DNA of 64,000 bases from the NCBI RefSeq assembly GCF_000816085.1, contig NZ_CP008747.1:1488001-1552000 (forward strand), in the 5' to 3' direction. The notes beneath the pieces are model-generated. The model was given only the letters and a program-made list of their open reading frames with translations. It did not search any database and was not told the origin of the DNA. Positions 20,129 through 29,084 of this stretch are shown piece by piece. The position numbers and the translations under genes were made by a program. How positions within the stretch are numbered: position 1 is the first letter of the stretch; each line of letters begins with the position of its first letter. The DNA is from Staphylococcus hyicus. Its GTDB lineage: Bacteria > Bacillota > Bacilli > Staphylococcales > Staphylococcaceae.

Positions 20129-20944
20129 ATGAGTGGTATTCGAAGTGTTACGTTAGCTACAAATGATATAAGTCAAACAATACAATTATTTCATAAAACG
20201 CTAGGACTTAATTATAAAAAATATAAAGGGTCTGTTCAATTTGGCGACGGTGAACTCTCACCCGGCACACGTATTCAATTCGTAGAAGTACCAAATGGTT
20301 TACAAAGTCCATATCGTCATTTTGAGACGGTTGGCTTAAGAACACCTTCAAATGAAGGGTTAGAACATTATACGCACATTTTAGAAAACGCCGAAATTCA
20401 CTATTCTGACCCGCGTTTGCTTAATGGTCATGCATATTTTGAATTTAAAGACACTACGCAACAAAACTTTTCAATATTCTCAAATGAACATAATACTGGT
20501 ATCGGTTTGGGTATGCCTTACGATGAGAGTAATGTTAATCCACTTCATCAAATTCAAGGATTAGGTCCTATTGTCTTAAAAACAAATGAAATCATGGTTA
20601 CATATTCACTGCTCACTCAAATATTTGATTTCACACCACTGGGTGAATACACAAAGGACCATGAGGAGAATAAAGTCATTGTTTTACATCAAGATAATGG
20701 GGGATTAGGTACAGAGGTACATTTATATACACCTTCAACACCTGTGCAATTTCCTGAGGTTGGTATTATAGAACAACTTGAATTTACTGCTCGCGACGAA
20801 CACCATTTTAACACTGCGATAAAGCAACTTGACTTAAACGAACTTCCTTATCAACAACTTAAAAATGAGCAAGATAATACACGTGCAATTCGTATCAATG
20901 ATGTGAGCGGCATGTCGTTTATATTAACTCTAGATGAATCTTAA
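20129..20944 (+). CDS. VOC family (glyoxalase/dioxygenase-fold) protein
   Basis: A 271-residue protein with two vicinal-oxygen-chelate modules, at about 1-120 and 145-270, resembling ring-cleaving dioxygenases of the MhqO/CatE type. The metal-binding His usually seen in the first strand (IHHVTL) is replaced here (IRSVTLAT). The second-module His (GLGHVVL) also appears as GLGPIVLKT. The protein may therefore not hold a metal at the usual site. It is followed 11 bases later by a small DUF6501 gene, and its substrate is unknown. Confidence 0.8.
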   Translation: MSGIRSVTLATNDISQTIQLFHKTLGLNYKKYKGSVQFGDGELSPGTRIQFVEVPNGLQSPYRHFETVGLRTPSNEGLEHYTHILENAEIHYSDPRLLNGHAYFEFKDTTQQNFSIFSNEHNTGIGLGMPYDESNVNPLHQIQGLGPIVLKTNEIMVTYSLLTQIFDFTPLGEYTKDHEENKVIVLHQDNGGLGTEVHLYTPSTPVQFPEVGIIEQLEFTARDEHHFNTAIKQLDLNELPYQQLKNEQDNTRAIRINDVSGMSFILTLDES

Positions 20945-20955
20945 AAGGTGATTAT

Positions 20956-21159
20956 ATGTTACATGAAACGTGGAAAGAAAACACGCCAATTAAACAAGTG
21001 AAGGTCGTCCATGTGGATGCCAAAAAATTTAAAGTCAGTCATATGTTAACGGTAGGCCAAGTATATAATGTCGTTAATGAAACTGAAGAATATTATCAAA
21101 TTATTGATAATTCAGGACTAGTAGGTGGCTACTATAAAACGTATTTTGAAGAACTTTAA
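20956..21159 (+). CDS. DUF6501-like small protein
   Basis: A 67-residue protein starting [20 protein letters not shown], predicted mainly beta-strand, with an SH3-like feel ([19 protein letters not shown]). It matches what I recall as the DUF6501 family of Firmicutes, of unknown function. It is probably co-transcribed with the VOC gene. Confidence 0.7.
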   Translation: MLHETWKENTPIKQVKVVHVDAKKFKVSHMLTVGQVYNVVNETEEYYQIIDNSGLVGGYYKTYFEEL

Positions 21160-21172
21160 AATTTAAAAATGT

Positions 21173-21213
21173 CGAAAAAAACGGGGGTACATTAGTACTC
21201 ACGTCTTTTTTCT
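21173..21213. terminator. Terminator after the DUF6501 gene
   Basis: ACGGGGGTAC and GTACTCACGT pair with one mismatch around an ATTA loop. A-runs lie on the left and TTTTTT on the right. It sits directly before the MoxR gene. Confidence 0.75.
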
Positions 21214-21233
21214 TGTTAAGAAGGGTGAATGAA

Positions 21234-22031
21234 GTGACACAACAAATGAAACGATATATTAATGCTGATGAAAATGTATTTGGAGATGCAGTAAAGCTAT
21301 TCCAATTGAATAAAAATATTTTATTAAAAGGTCCTACAGGATCAGGTAAAACAAAGCTTGCAGAAACATTGAGCCAAACACTTAATATACCTATGCATCA
21401 AGTAAACTGTTCTGTTGATCTTGATACTGAAAGTTTATTAGGTTTCAAAACGATTAAGACGAACGAAAATGGACAGCAAGAAATTATTTTTATCGATGGA
21501 CCAGTGATCCAAGCGATGAAACAGGGCCACATTTTATATATTGATGAAATTAACATGGCCAAACCTGAAACGCTACCTATATTAAATGGTGTATTAGACT
21601 ACAGACGCCAACTAACAAATCCTTTTACTGGTGAAGTCATTAAAGCAGCTGAAGGCTTTAAAGTAATTGCTGCTATTAATGAAGGATATGTCGGCACTTT
21701 ACCTATGAATGAAGCATTAAAAAATCGCTTCGTAGTTATAAACGTAGACTATATTGATGGTGCAACGTTACACGATGTTATAAAAGCGCAAAGCTTATTG
21801 CAAGACTCAAAATTAATTTATCAAATTATAAAATTCAACGAAGATTTACGTACGATGACGAAACAAGGACAACTATCTGAAGAGGCAGCCAGTATTCGTG
21901 CACTCATAGATTTGAGCGATTTAGCAACAGCGATTCCAATCGAGCGTGCGATTCAACGGACTATTATAGATAAGTTAGAAGATGAAAGAGAACAACAAGC
22001 TGTTCAAAATGCTGTAGAACTAAACTTTTAG
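21234..22031 (+). CDS. MoxR/NorQ-type AAA+ ATPase
   Basis: An ATPase of about 265 residues. Walker A is GPTGSGKTK and Walker B is [10 protein letters not shown]. Sensor motifs follow in VIAAINEG and [10 protein letters not shown]. Members of this family work with a VWA-domain partner to remodel or activate a target protein, and such a partner is encoded immediately downstream. The start is uncertain. GTG 21234 has AAGGGTG upstream and avoids the preceding terminator, whereas a TTG at 21213 falls inside it. The target is unknown, as no nitric-oxide reductase or carboxylase gene is nearby. Confidence 0.88.
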   Translation: MTQQMKRYINADENVFGDAVKLFQLNKNILLKGPTGSGKTKLAETLSQTLNIPMHQVNCSVDLDTESLLGFKTIKTNENGQQEIIFIDGPVIQAMKQGHILYIDEINMAKPETLPILNGVLDYRRQLTNPFTGEVIKAAEGFKVIAAINEGYVGTLPMNEALKNRFVVINVDYIDGATLHDVIKAQSLLQDSKLIYQIIKFNEDLRTMTKQGQLSEEAASIRALIDLSDLATAIPIERAIQRTIIDKLEDEREQQAVQNAVELNF

Positions 22032-22042
22032 AAGGTGACATA

Positions 22043-23932
22043 ATGAGTGATCGTTTTATACTATTTAACGATGAACAGTTAGACGCTATGAAAGTGATGA
22101 TGTTACAAGATTTATCCCGTTTATTGTTAAAAAATCCGGACACACAAGTTAAAATTCATAAATTCCCATATTATGATGCGATTGAAAACAATGTGATTTG
22201 TAGTTCATTTTGGGCGCATCGCCCCGAACATATTGAAAAAACAGGCTTAAAAACAGATGTGTTATTGGCGACTTACAGCTATTTTAATATGTCACCACAA
22301 ATCGTAAATGAGGTACTAAATAACGAAGAAGGATTTCAGCATCCTAAATTATACAGACAACTTTTTAAACTTATTGAAGAAATGCGCATCCTTCATTTAA
22401 TCGAAAATGAACGTCCTAGTGCGTCTAAATTGATTCGAACACGGCGTCACATTCGACAACAATATTGTGAAACACAAATTAAGGTATATCGAACTAAAAC
22501 TATTTATTCAGATTTATTGTTTTTAAATTTAGAATTAGCCTTTTTAACTGAAAACTTTTATGACGTTCCAATTATACACGATGAATTAAGCGGTATCTTA
22601 CAACATATGTATCACTACTTGCCTGATTTTTTCAACTTAAAACATAGTGAAGATAGCTTATTATTAACACAGCGTATTATGTTTCAAATTGATGAATGGT
22701 TATCTGAAGATATGCTGAATGAATATTATCATATTCCACGTCAAGTCTATGAAGCCCTTCGCCATTTAACGCTAGATGATATAAAGCGTATGGATGCAGC
22801 TCAAACGGATGGCCAATCTAAAGAGTCAAGCGAAACAAATACAGAATCTCTCGAAACAAAATCCGCTGATAGTGAAACATCTGGAGGCGCATATTTAGAA
22901 ATGGAACTTCACGAAGGGCAAAATAGTGATGTTTTAAATGATGGTGACACAGCAAGAGAAGGTGATAGTACCGATGACATGACTAACATGGAAGCCAAAA
23001 AGGGACAAGGTACTAAAGACAACATTAACCATGAAGATGGCGGTATGATACATGGTCGCCAACCACTCTTGGCATTAACTGGTATCAATCAATATGTAGA
23101 TATAAAATGGAATACACCAGAAATTAAACCTGAACACATTGCGTCTTATACACAAGTGCAACAATCCATACAATATGAAACACGGGATTTAATACAAATT
23201 ATTAAAAAGACCATTGATCGTGAATATCAAGACCATCGTAATAATTTGACGAAAGGTCGACTACAAAAAAATTTAATCAACTGGTTTGTAGATGATCAAT
23301 ATAAAGTTTTCTATAAAAAAGCTGATATGAGTCAAACTTTTGATGCAACTTTTACATTATTAATTGATGTTTCCGCTAGTATGCATGACAAAATGGATGA
23401 AACCATTAAAGGCGTTGTATTATTTCACGAAACATTGAAAACGCTCAATGTGCGTCATGAAATTCTTGCATTTAATGAAGATGCTTTTGACGCTGATGAA
23501 ACATATCAACCTAACATTATCGATGAAATCATTCAATACCATCAATCGATTTACCATAGTGAAGCACCTAGAATAATGACCTTAACCCCGCAAGATGATA
23601 ACCGTGATGGCGTGGCGATTCGTATAGCGAGTGAACGATTGCTAACGCGTGCTGAGCAACAAAAATTTTTAATTGTCTTTTCAGATGGGGAACCTTCGGC
23701 ATTTAACTATAGTCAAGATGGTATTTTGGACACATATGAAGCCGTAGAAAATAGCCGTAAACTCGGTATTGAAGTGTTTAATGTCTTCTTAAGTCAAAAC
23801 GCAATAACTGAATCTACAGAACAAACCATTCATAATATATATGGTGCTTTTGCAATTTTTGTAGAAGGTGTTGAAAATTTGCCAAGTTTACTATCACCAC
23901 TATTAAAAAAACTATTACTTAAAGCATTTTAA
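22043..23932 (+). CDS. VWA-domain protein, partner of the MoxR ATPase
   Basis: This 629-residue protein has a helical N-terminal region. A low-complexity acidic Ser/Thr/Glu linker lies at about 248-335. A C-terminal von Willebrand A domain carries an intact MIDAS motif DVSAS in LLIDVSASMHDK, with a later metal-site Asp in IVFSDGEPS. It resembles the NorD/CobT class that pairs with NorQ/MoxR ATPases. It begins 12 bases after the ATPase gene, so they form one operon. Its function in staphylococci is not known to me. Confidence 0.85.
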   Translation: MSDRFILFNDEQLDAMKVMMLQDLSRLLLKNPDTQVKIHKFPYYDAIENNVICSSFWAHRPEHIEKTGLKTDVLLATYSYFNMSPQIVNEVLNNEEGFQHPKLYRQLFKLIEEMRILHLIENERPSASKLIRTRRHIRQQYCETQIKVYRTKTIYSDLLFLNLELAFLTENFYDVPIIHDELSGILQHMYHYLPDFFNLKHSEDSLLLTQRIMFQIDEWLSEDMLNEYYHIPRQVYEALRHLTLDDIKRMDAAQTDGQSKESSETNTESLETKSADSETSGGAYLEMELHEGQNSDVLNDGDTAREGDSTDDMTNMEAKKGQGTKDNINHEDGGMIHGRQPLLALTGINQYVDIKWNTPEIKPEHIASYTQVQQSIQYETRDLIQIIKKTIDREYQDHRNNLTKGRLQKNLINWFVDDQYKVFYKKADMSQTFDATFTLLIDVSASMHDKMDETIKGVVLFHETLKTLNVRHEILAFNEDAFDADETYQPNIIDEIIQYHQSIYHSEAPRIMTLTPQDDNRDGVAIRIASERLLTRAEQQKFLIVFSDGEPSAFNYSQDGILDTYEAVENSRKLGIEVFNVFLSQNAITESTEQTIHNIYGAFAIFVEGVENLPSLLSPLLKKLLLKAF

Positions 23933-23966
23933 CGCATTAAAGCTAAAAACGACGAAAATATTTTCA

Positions 23967-23981
23967 AATTTTCTGAATTCT
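23967..23981 (+). promoter_or_regulatory. Candidate CodY box upstream of brnQ
   Basis: AATTTTCTGAATTCT matches 12 of 15 positions of the CodY consensus AATTTTCWGAAAATT. It lies about 70 bases before the branched-chain amino acid transporter gene, a typical CodY target. Confidence 0.45.
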
Positions 23982-24052
23982 TATAGACGTCTATATATAT
24001 TATGTGATAGAATGAGACATAAATTTTAAAAGTTGATTGAAGGAGTAGCAAT

Positions 24053-25399
24053 ATGAACAAAAATACACTTGTTATTGGGTTTATGTTATTTGCGATATTT
24101 TTTGGTGCAGGTAACTTGATTTTCCCACCAAATTTAGGCCTTTCAAGCGGCCAATATTTCTGGCCATCTATTTTAGCCTTTGTTTTAACAGGTATAGGTC
24201 TTCCGCTATTGGGAATAGTAGTAGGGGCACTTGATAAACAAGGTTATGTAGGTGCTATTAATAAAATCCACCCAGGATTTTCGATCTTATTTTTAGTTGC
24301 CATTTATTTAACAATTGGTCCATTGTTTGCGATTCCACGTACAGCATCTACGTCTTTCGAAATGACAATCACACCGATTATTGGCACGAGTAATCCTATC
24401 GCCTTATTAATATTCACAATTATTTATTTTGCGATTGTGCTTTACTTATGTTTAAATCCTGGCAAAATCGTAGACCGTATTGGTGCAATCTTAACGCCAT
24501 TACTGCTCATTACGATACTTGCAATGATTGTTAAAGGTTTCATCGATTTTGGTGGTCAACCGAACAACCAAGCAGACCCTGAAGTGTATACCTCTAATTT
24601 AGCTGGTTTTTCTAAAGGTTTTACTGATGGTTATTTAACAATGGATGCCATCGCAGCAATTGCTTTCTCAATGATTGTAATTAATGCTATTAAAGCAACA
24701 GGTGTTAAACATGCGAATCAAATTTTTAAACAAACAGCATTAGCTGGCTTAATTGCTGCTTTTGCATTAGCAGTTATTTATATTTCATTAGGATTTATCG
24801 GCAATCATATTGTTTTATCTGAGGCGACGATGAACAAACTCGTAGCGAATGATCAAAACATTGGAGCATATTTGCTTGTAACCATGGCAAATACCGGCTA
24901 TGGTGCATTCGGGAAATACCTTCTTGGAATTATTGTTGCATTGGCTTGTTTAACAACTGCTTGTGGTTTAGTTGTTGCAGTTAGTGAATATTTCCATAAA
25001 TTATTTCCAAAAATATCTTACAAATTTTTTGTAATCATCTTTACACTTATCAGTTTATTCTTATCTAATTTAGGATTAAATGATGTGATCAAACTGTCTG
25101 TACCTGTGCTATCAATTATTTATCCAATCGCGATTACAACGGTTTTACTCATTTTAATTGCGCGTTTTATTCCAACACGACGCATTACACAACAAATTAC
25201 CGTTGCCGTAATTTCACTCGAATCTATTCTTAGTGTAATACACGCAAATGGTTGGGCAAACCTTAGCTTTATTAGCAAATTACCATTACATCAATTCGCT
25301 TTAGAGTGGTTCCCAATCATGGTCGTAACACTCATCATTGCATATATCATTGGAGCGTTTATCAAAAAGTCAGACATTATCGTATATGAAAAAGAATAA
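24053..25399 (+). CDS. brnQ: Branched-chain amino acid:cation symporter
   Basis: A 448-residue LIVCS-family carrier with about 12 membrane segments that imports leucine, isoleucine and valine. The N-terminal signature [14 protein letters not shown] (about 19-32) is diagnostic, and [16 protein letters not shown] (about 91-106) is also typical. Staphylococci have several paralogues, and the copy number (brnQ1 or other) cannot be decided here. It ends at a strong bidirectional terminator shared with telA. A candidate CodY site precedes it. Confidence 0.93.
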   Translation: MNKNTLVIGFMLFAIFFGAGNLIFPPNLGLSSGQYFWPSILAFVLTGIGLPLLGIVVGALDKQGYVGAINKIHPGFSILFLVAIYLTIGPLFAIPRTASTSFEMTITPIIGTSNPIALLIFTIIYFAIVLYLCLNPGKIVDRIGAILTPLLLITILAMIVKGFIDFGGQPNNQADPEVYTSNLAGFSKGFTDGYLTMDAIAAIAFSMIVINAIKATGVKHANQIFKQTALAGLIAAFALAVIYISLGFIGNHIVLSEATMNKLVANDQNIGAYLLVTMANTGYGAFGKYLLGIIVALACLTTACGLVVAVSEYFHKLFPKISYKFFVIIFTLISLFLSNLGLNDVIKLSVPVLSIIYPIAITTVLLILIARFIPTRRITQQITVAVISLESILSVIHANGWANLSFISKLPLHQFALEWFPIMVVTLIIAYIIGAFIKKSDIIVYEKE

Positions 25400-25403
25400 A
25401 ACA

Positions 25404-25444
25404 ATAACGCCCTCAATCATTTTATTGATGATTGAGGGCGTTAT
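25404..25444. terminator. Bidirectional terminator between brnQ and telA
   Basis: Perfect 17-base arms, beginning ATAACGCCCTC, enclose a 7-base loop. The stem is shared by two convergent genes. Confidence 0.88.
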
Positions 25445-25445
25445 A

Positions 25446-26636
25446 TTATGACTGTTCATATAAATCAGTTTGCTTGCGGTGCGTTTCAGCATCACCGAGA
25501 CGCTCTCTTAAATTCGCCTCTAATTGTTGCAAGTCCTTTTCAGCTTGCATGCGTTTCTGTCTTCCTTCAGCTTGAATTTGGAGTGTCTCTTCAATCGTTT
25601 GAATAATATTGTCCTGTGTCGTCTTCAATGTTTCAATATCCACAATACCACGCTCATTTTCCTCAGCCGTAATACGTGCATTTTGTTTTAACATTTCTGA
25701 GTTTCTTAGAAGTATTTCATTCGTAGTATCCGTCACTTGCTTTTGAGCAACAGCTGCTTTATTTTGACGTTGTAGCGTGAGTGCAATAGCCATTTGATTT
25801 TTCCATAATGGAATACTAGTTAATATAGAACTTTGTATTTTTTCAGCTAGTGCTTGGTTAATATTTTGAATCATGCGTATTTGTGGCGCTGATTGTAATG
25901 TAATTTGACGTGACAATTGTAAATCATATATGCGTTTTTCTAATCGGTCTACGAATTGCTCCATATCCGCAACATCTTGGACAGCCATTTGATTTTCAGT
26001 TTGATTTACTTTTGCACGCATATCAGGTAACACTTGGGTAACGATTTCTTGTTTTTTTTCTTCGGCTGCTGCAATATATAAATTTAGTACATCATAATAA
26101 TCTTTATTTTGAGTATACAGTTGATCTAATAACTTGATATCTTTAACGAGTAATGATTTGTTTTTATCGAGTTCAACAGAAATGCGATCCACTTGCGCAC
26201 TCACAGATTGCATACGGGAAAAGAGTTGTTGCATTGAATTTTTAGAACGTTTAAACCACTTTTTCAAAATACCATCATCTTTTTGAGACAATTCTTCTGG
26301 GTTGACTTCTTTTAATTTTTTCATCAAGTTTTCTAAAGTATCCCCAATAGGTCCAACATCTTTTGACTGAATTTCATTTAACATCTGATGGGAGAATTGA
26401 GAAAGGTGAGATTGTGCATTTGAGCCAAAATGTAATAAACTGTCATGATCTAAAGGTTTAATTTGTTGCGATAAACTTTTTATTTTATCTTGATCTTCCT
26501 TAGAAAATTGTGGCTGTTTTTCATGCATTGCTTCTATATGAGCATGTTTAGGTTTCACATCATTACTATCAAATGAATTAAAATATTGATCTAGAGGATG
26601 ACCTTGATCCACTTTAGAATTGTCATATTCTCTCAT
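25446..26636 (-). CDS. TelA-like toxic anion resistance family protein
   Basis: A 396-residue, mostly alpha-helical, coiled-coil protein of the TelA/KlaA/YceH family. There is no signal peptide or membrane segment. The family is linked to tellurite, nisin and cell-envelope-drug tolerance in other bacteria, but its mechanism is unknown. Its ATG overlaps the stop of the upstream XpaC-type gene (ATGA), the usual pairing (yceG-yceH-like or xpaC-telA) in Firmicutes. Confidence 0.88.
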   Translation of the reverse strand: MREYDNSKVDQGHPLDQYFNSFDSNDVKPKHAHIEAMHEKQPQFSKEDQDKIKSLSQQIKPLDHDSLLHFGSNAQSHLSQFSHQMLNEIQSKDVGPIGDTLENLMKKLKEVNPEELSQKDDGILKKWFKRSKNSMQQLFSRMQSVSAQVDRISVELDKNKSLLVKDIKLLDQLYTQNKDYYDVLNLYIAAAEEKKQEIVTQVLPDMRAKVNQTENQMAVQDVADMEQFVDRLEKRIYDLQLSRQITLQSAPQIRMIQNINQALAEKIQSSILTSIPLWKNQMAIALTLQRQNKAAVAQKQVTDTTNEILLRNSEMLKQNARITAEENERGIVDIETLKTTQDNIIQTIEETLQIQAEGRQKRMQAEKDLQQLEANLRERLGDAETHRKQTDLYEQS

Positions 26637-27268
26637 TTTTTATGCTCCATTTCTTTGCGTTTTTGATAAATTTTATTAAGTTTCATCTCAGTGTCTAATT
26701 GATTATAATCTTGTGCATTCACTTCTTTTAAGTCCGCTACTAAATTTCTTCTTACTTCTTCTAATGTGATGCGTGTTTGTTGCAACATTTGACGTTCTTC
26801 CGTTGACTTTACAGGCATTTTAGCTAGTCGTGTGTAACTTTCTATTAAATTCAAGGCATTGTCTATATGTGTGTAATAAAAACTTTCAATATTATAGAAA
26901 AGGTCTGGTCTTTGTCGTACAGTCGCATTTACTGTTCGAGAAATACGATAAATATCATTTACAAGCTTAAAATCATTAATAGAACGAACATTGATAAATG
27001 TTTTGAAAATACGTTTAATTTTACCTTGTGTCGTATGAATTTGATGCGTAATATATCGATAGTCCTTACGCGTTAAATTTAATTCCTTCAAGTAACTTCT
27101 TGATGTTAATCTTTGAGTAGGGATATATCCAATAATAAATCCAGCTGATCCAATTAAGATATCATAAATAAACATAATATCTAACGTAAAAATACTTGTT
27201 AAAAAAGCACCAATAGCTACTGGAATGCCTACAAGTCCTCCAAAAAGTCTTGAAATTTGATATTTCAT
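26633..27268 (-). CDS. XpaC-family membrane protein
   Basis: A protein of about 211 residues. Two hydrophobic segments near the N-terminus (about 8-28 and 30-50) are followed by a basic helical cytoplasmic part. The family was named for 5-bromo-4-chloroindolyl phosphate hydrolysis in Bacillus, but its enzyme activity is doubtful. I prefer the second ATG (27268), 6-7 bases after AAGGAAG, over the ATG at 27274. It is translationally coupled to telA. Confidence 0.8.
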   Translation of the reverse strand: MKYQISRLFGGLVGIPVAIGAFLTSIFTLDIMFIYDILIGSAGFIIGYIPTQRLTSRSYLKELNLTRKDYRYITHQIHTTQGKIKRIFKTFINVRSINDFKLVNDIYRISRTVNATVRQRPDLFYNIESFYYTHIDNALNLIESYTRLAKMPVKSTEERQMLQQTRITLEEVRRNLVADLKEVNAQDYNQLDTEMKLNKIYQKRKEMEHKK

Positions 27269-27290
27269 AGTCATCTTCCTTCATTTATCA

Positions 27291-27560
27291 TCATACTGCT
27301 TTAAATTCCTTTAAAGTCGTATCTATTTCTTTAGTTTCAACTGTATAATCAGTAACATCAGACGCAGGAGAAGCACCGTTTATAACAGCATCTGTGAATA
27401 ACTTTAAGTTATTAGCAGACCCTTGTGCATCGACTTCTACAAAATCTTGAACATTTTTTACATAGCCAACGATATCATATTTATGGGCTAATCTTTGGGT
27501 GAAATAACGAAAACCGACACCTTGAACACGTCCATATACTCTGATGAAATTATGTTTCAT
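27291..27560 (-). CDS. acyP: Acylphosphatase
   Basis: An 89-residue enzyme hydrolysing acyl phosphates such as carbamoyl or acetyl phosphate. The phosphate-binding loop GRVQGVGFRYF (about 9-19, with catalytic Arg) and the catalytic Asn in GYVKNVQD (about 35-42) are present. ATG 27560 behind AGAGGTGG is used rather than the GTG three codons earlier. It lies 22 bases upstream of the XpaC/TelA pair on the same strand and may share its transcript. Confidence 0.93.
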   Translation of the reverse strand: MKHNFIRVYGRVQGVGFRYFTQRLAHKYDIVGYVKNVQDFVEVDAQGSANNLKLFTDAVINGASPASDVTDYTVETKEIDTTLKEFKAV

Positions 27561-27951
27561 AACTACCACCTCTTACATTAATTATACGTATTTTCGAACT
27601 TAAAAACTAATAATTTGCCAAACCAAAGCAACAAAATTGTACTATACAAAATAATGGTACGTTAGCAGTGCACTAACATGGTAACATTCGCTAATAGTCA
27701 CATTTCATTAAGCAATTTTTGTGCAATTTCATATCAAATTCGTTTAATCTATATATATGTAGAAATAATACGTGCGTTCATATAGTAAAATCGCATGATT
27801 ATGAGCAATTTTTACGCTGCATATGATTTTTAAATTGTTTAACTGCTTACATCAATTAAAAAGTGGAATCCTTATTGTTACACTTGCAATTTCATACAAA
27901 AAAGCTTATTTTGATAGTTATTACCACTTGCACGAATAGGGGGCTAAATCA
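27561..27951. other. Intergenic region between acyP and the DUF1033 gene
   Basis: An AT-rich spacer between divergent genes. A -10-like TATAAT for acyP lies at 27586-27581 on the minus strand. On the plus strand TTGCAA (27884-27889) and TATTTT (27907-27912) with a 17-base spacer could drive the DUF1033 gene. A small palindrome GTTAGCAGTGCACTAAC lies near 27663. I see no further gene. Confidence 0.4.
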
Positions 27952-28260
27952 ATGTGGGAAGTTGTAAAAATACGCACCGATTATGAGGGATGGTGGCTGT
28001 TTGACGATTGGAGAGACTTTCGTATCGAAACTTACTACTTTGAGACATACGCTTCATTTATCAATACATACGCACATTTGATTAAAGAGGCACAAGCATC
28101 TTATGATAATTGCATCGTAGGTAAGTACCATATGTATGCATTTTATAATAATTGTGATATGAATTATTGTGAACATTGTGATGAAGATCTCCAAATATTT
28201 GATAGCTTTATCATATTAAACAATGAAAAAATTTATTATAATCTACCTTTAATTGACTAA
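27952..28260 (+). CDS. DUF1033 family protein
   Basis: A 102-residue protein rich in Trp, Tyr and Phe (WEVVKIRTDYEGWWLFDDW), with a Cys-containing stretch NYCEHCDEDL near residue 75. It corresponds to the DUF1033 protein found beside cspA in staphylococci. In S. aureus this locus overlaps the msaABCR regulatory operon, in which msaB is cspA. Whether this gene equals msaA I cannot confirm. There is no clear terminator before the cspA promoter. Confidence 0.8.
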   Translation: MWEVVKIRTDYEGWWLFDDWRDFRIETYYFETYASFINTYAHLIKEAQASYDNCIVGKYHMYAFYNNCDMNYCEHCDEDLQIFDSFIILNNEKIYYNLPLID

Positions 28261-28282
28261 TTTAAAAAATTTCATTTCGATA

Positions 28283-28311
28283 TTGCAAATAGTGTAGTGT
28301 TCACGTATAAT
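28283..28311 (+). promoter_or_regulatory. cspA promoter
   Basis: TTGCAA (28283-28288) and TATAAT (28306-28311) are separated by 17 bases. The start would be near 28318, which leaves a leader of about 120 bases before cspA. Confidence 0.7.
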
Positions 28312-28317
28312 AGTTTT

Positions 28318-28438
28318 TAAGCAATGGCATTATTCCATATTGCAAAGAATATTTTCATGCTTTATATGGTTAAAATAGTATTTTTTGTAATATGCGAATA
28401 ACGCATATTGAATTTTAGTCTTGGAGGTTTCACAGATT
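28318..28438 (+). promoter_or_regulatory. Structured cspA 5' leader
   Basis: An untranslated leader of about 120 bases. A perfect hairpin, AATATGCG aataa CGCATATT (28389-28409), lies 11 bases before the TTGGAGG ribosome binding site. A second, longer pairing (CCATAT near 28334 with ATATGG near 28364) is possible upstream. Cold-shock leaders in other bacteria change structure with temperature. That role here is an inference. Confidence 0.55.
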
Positions 28439-28639
28439 ATGAAACAAGGTACAGTAAAATGGTTTAACGCTGAAAAAGGTTTTGGTTTTATCGAAGTTGA
28501 AGGTGAAAACGATGTATTCGTACACTTCTCAGCAATTAACCAAGAAGGTTACAAATCATTAGAAGAAGGTCAATCAGTTGAATTTGAAGTAGTTGAAGGC
28601 GACCGCGGTCCACAAGCTGCAAACGTTGTAAAACTATAA
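28439..28639 (+). CDS. cspA: Cold shock protein CspA (MsaB)
   Basis: A 66-residue single OB-fold protein binding single-stranded RNA and DNA. RNP1 is KGFGFIEV (15-22) and RNP2 is VFVHF (about 28-32). The sequence is nearly identical to S. aureus CspA/MsaB, which regulates capsule, sarA-linked traits and stress responses. The ATG at 28439 follows TTGGAGG. It ends at a terminator at 28667-28697. Confidence 0.97.
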   Translation: MKQGTVKWFNAEKGFGFIEVEGENDVFVHFSAINQEGYKSLEEGQSVEFEVVEGDRGPQAANVVKL

Positions 28640-28666
28640 TAAATAGATGCAATATTGACTAATACA

Positions 28667-28697
28667 AAACAGTGAGGACTGCTTCACTGTTTTTTTA
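28667..28697 (+). terminator. cspA terminator
   Basis: ACAGTGA and TCACTGT flank an 8-base loop, followed by TTTTTTTA. Confidence 0.88.
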
Positions 28698-29084
28698 TTT
28701 TTATTAAAGCCGTCTCCATACCAACGAGATATCTTCAATGAAAAAGCCCATCCTAAACTCGGAGAACACGTTCCATGTTTATTTACGTTTGTCCTGTCCA
28801 TTATATGAAACTGTGACATAGTAGCTCTTGTCATTATAATAGCCACCAAAATTCATATCGTATTTATGAATTTTGGTGGCTATCATTATTAATGTTTATA
28901 AACAACGTAAAGTGATGACGTCGAGGGGGTAAGGTGAAAAACTATGAAACATTTATTTTGATTTTTTAGTTGAAACGTCTCAAGCATTTTCCGAAACCGA
29001 AACACCTTATAAATAAGAGATATAAAAGCACGACCTTGGGAAACTTTTAAAACGAGAAAATCTATGGCTCAGTCCCAAGCGCTA
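28698..29084. other. Spacer between convergent cspA and lysA
   Basis: Apart from the inverted repeat at 28839-28883 there is no supported gene. Around 28980-29005 the string GCATTTTCCGAAACCGAAA closely resembles GCATTATGCCGAAACCGAAA in the palindrome-rich element at 2086-2105. This may be a degenerate second copy of part of that element. Confidence 0.35.
28839..28883. terminator. 19-bp perfect inverted repeat
   Basis: Arms ATAGCCACCAAAATTCATA (28839-28857) and its exact complement (28865-28883) flank a 7-base loop. It sits between convergent cspA and lysA and belongs to the hairpin family with core CAAAATTCAT. Confidence 0.7.

Noticed and set aside
28634..28849. 71-codon minus-strand frame after cspA
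   Set aside because: It runs through the cspA terminator and has no ribosome binding site; no recognisable family.
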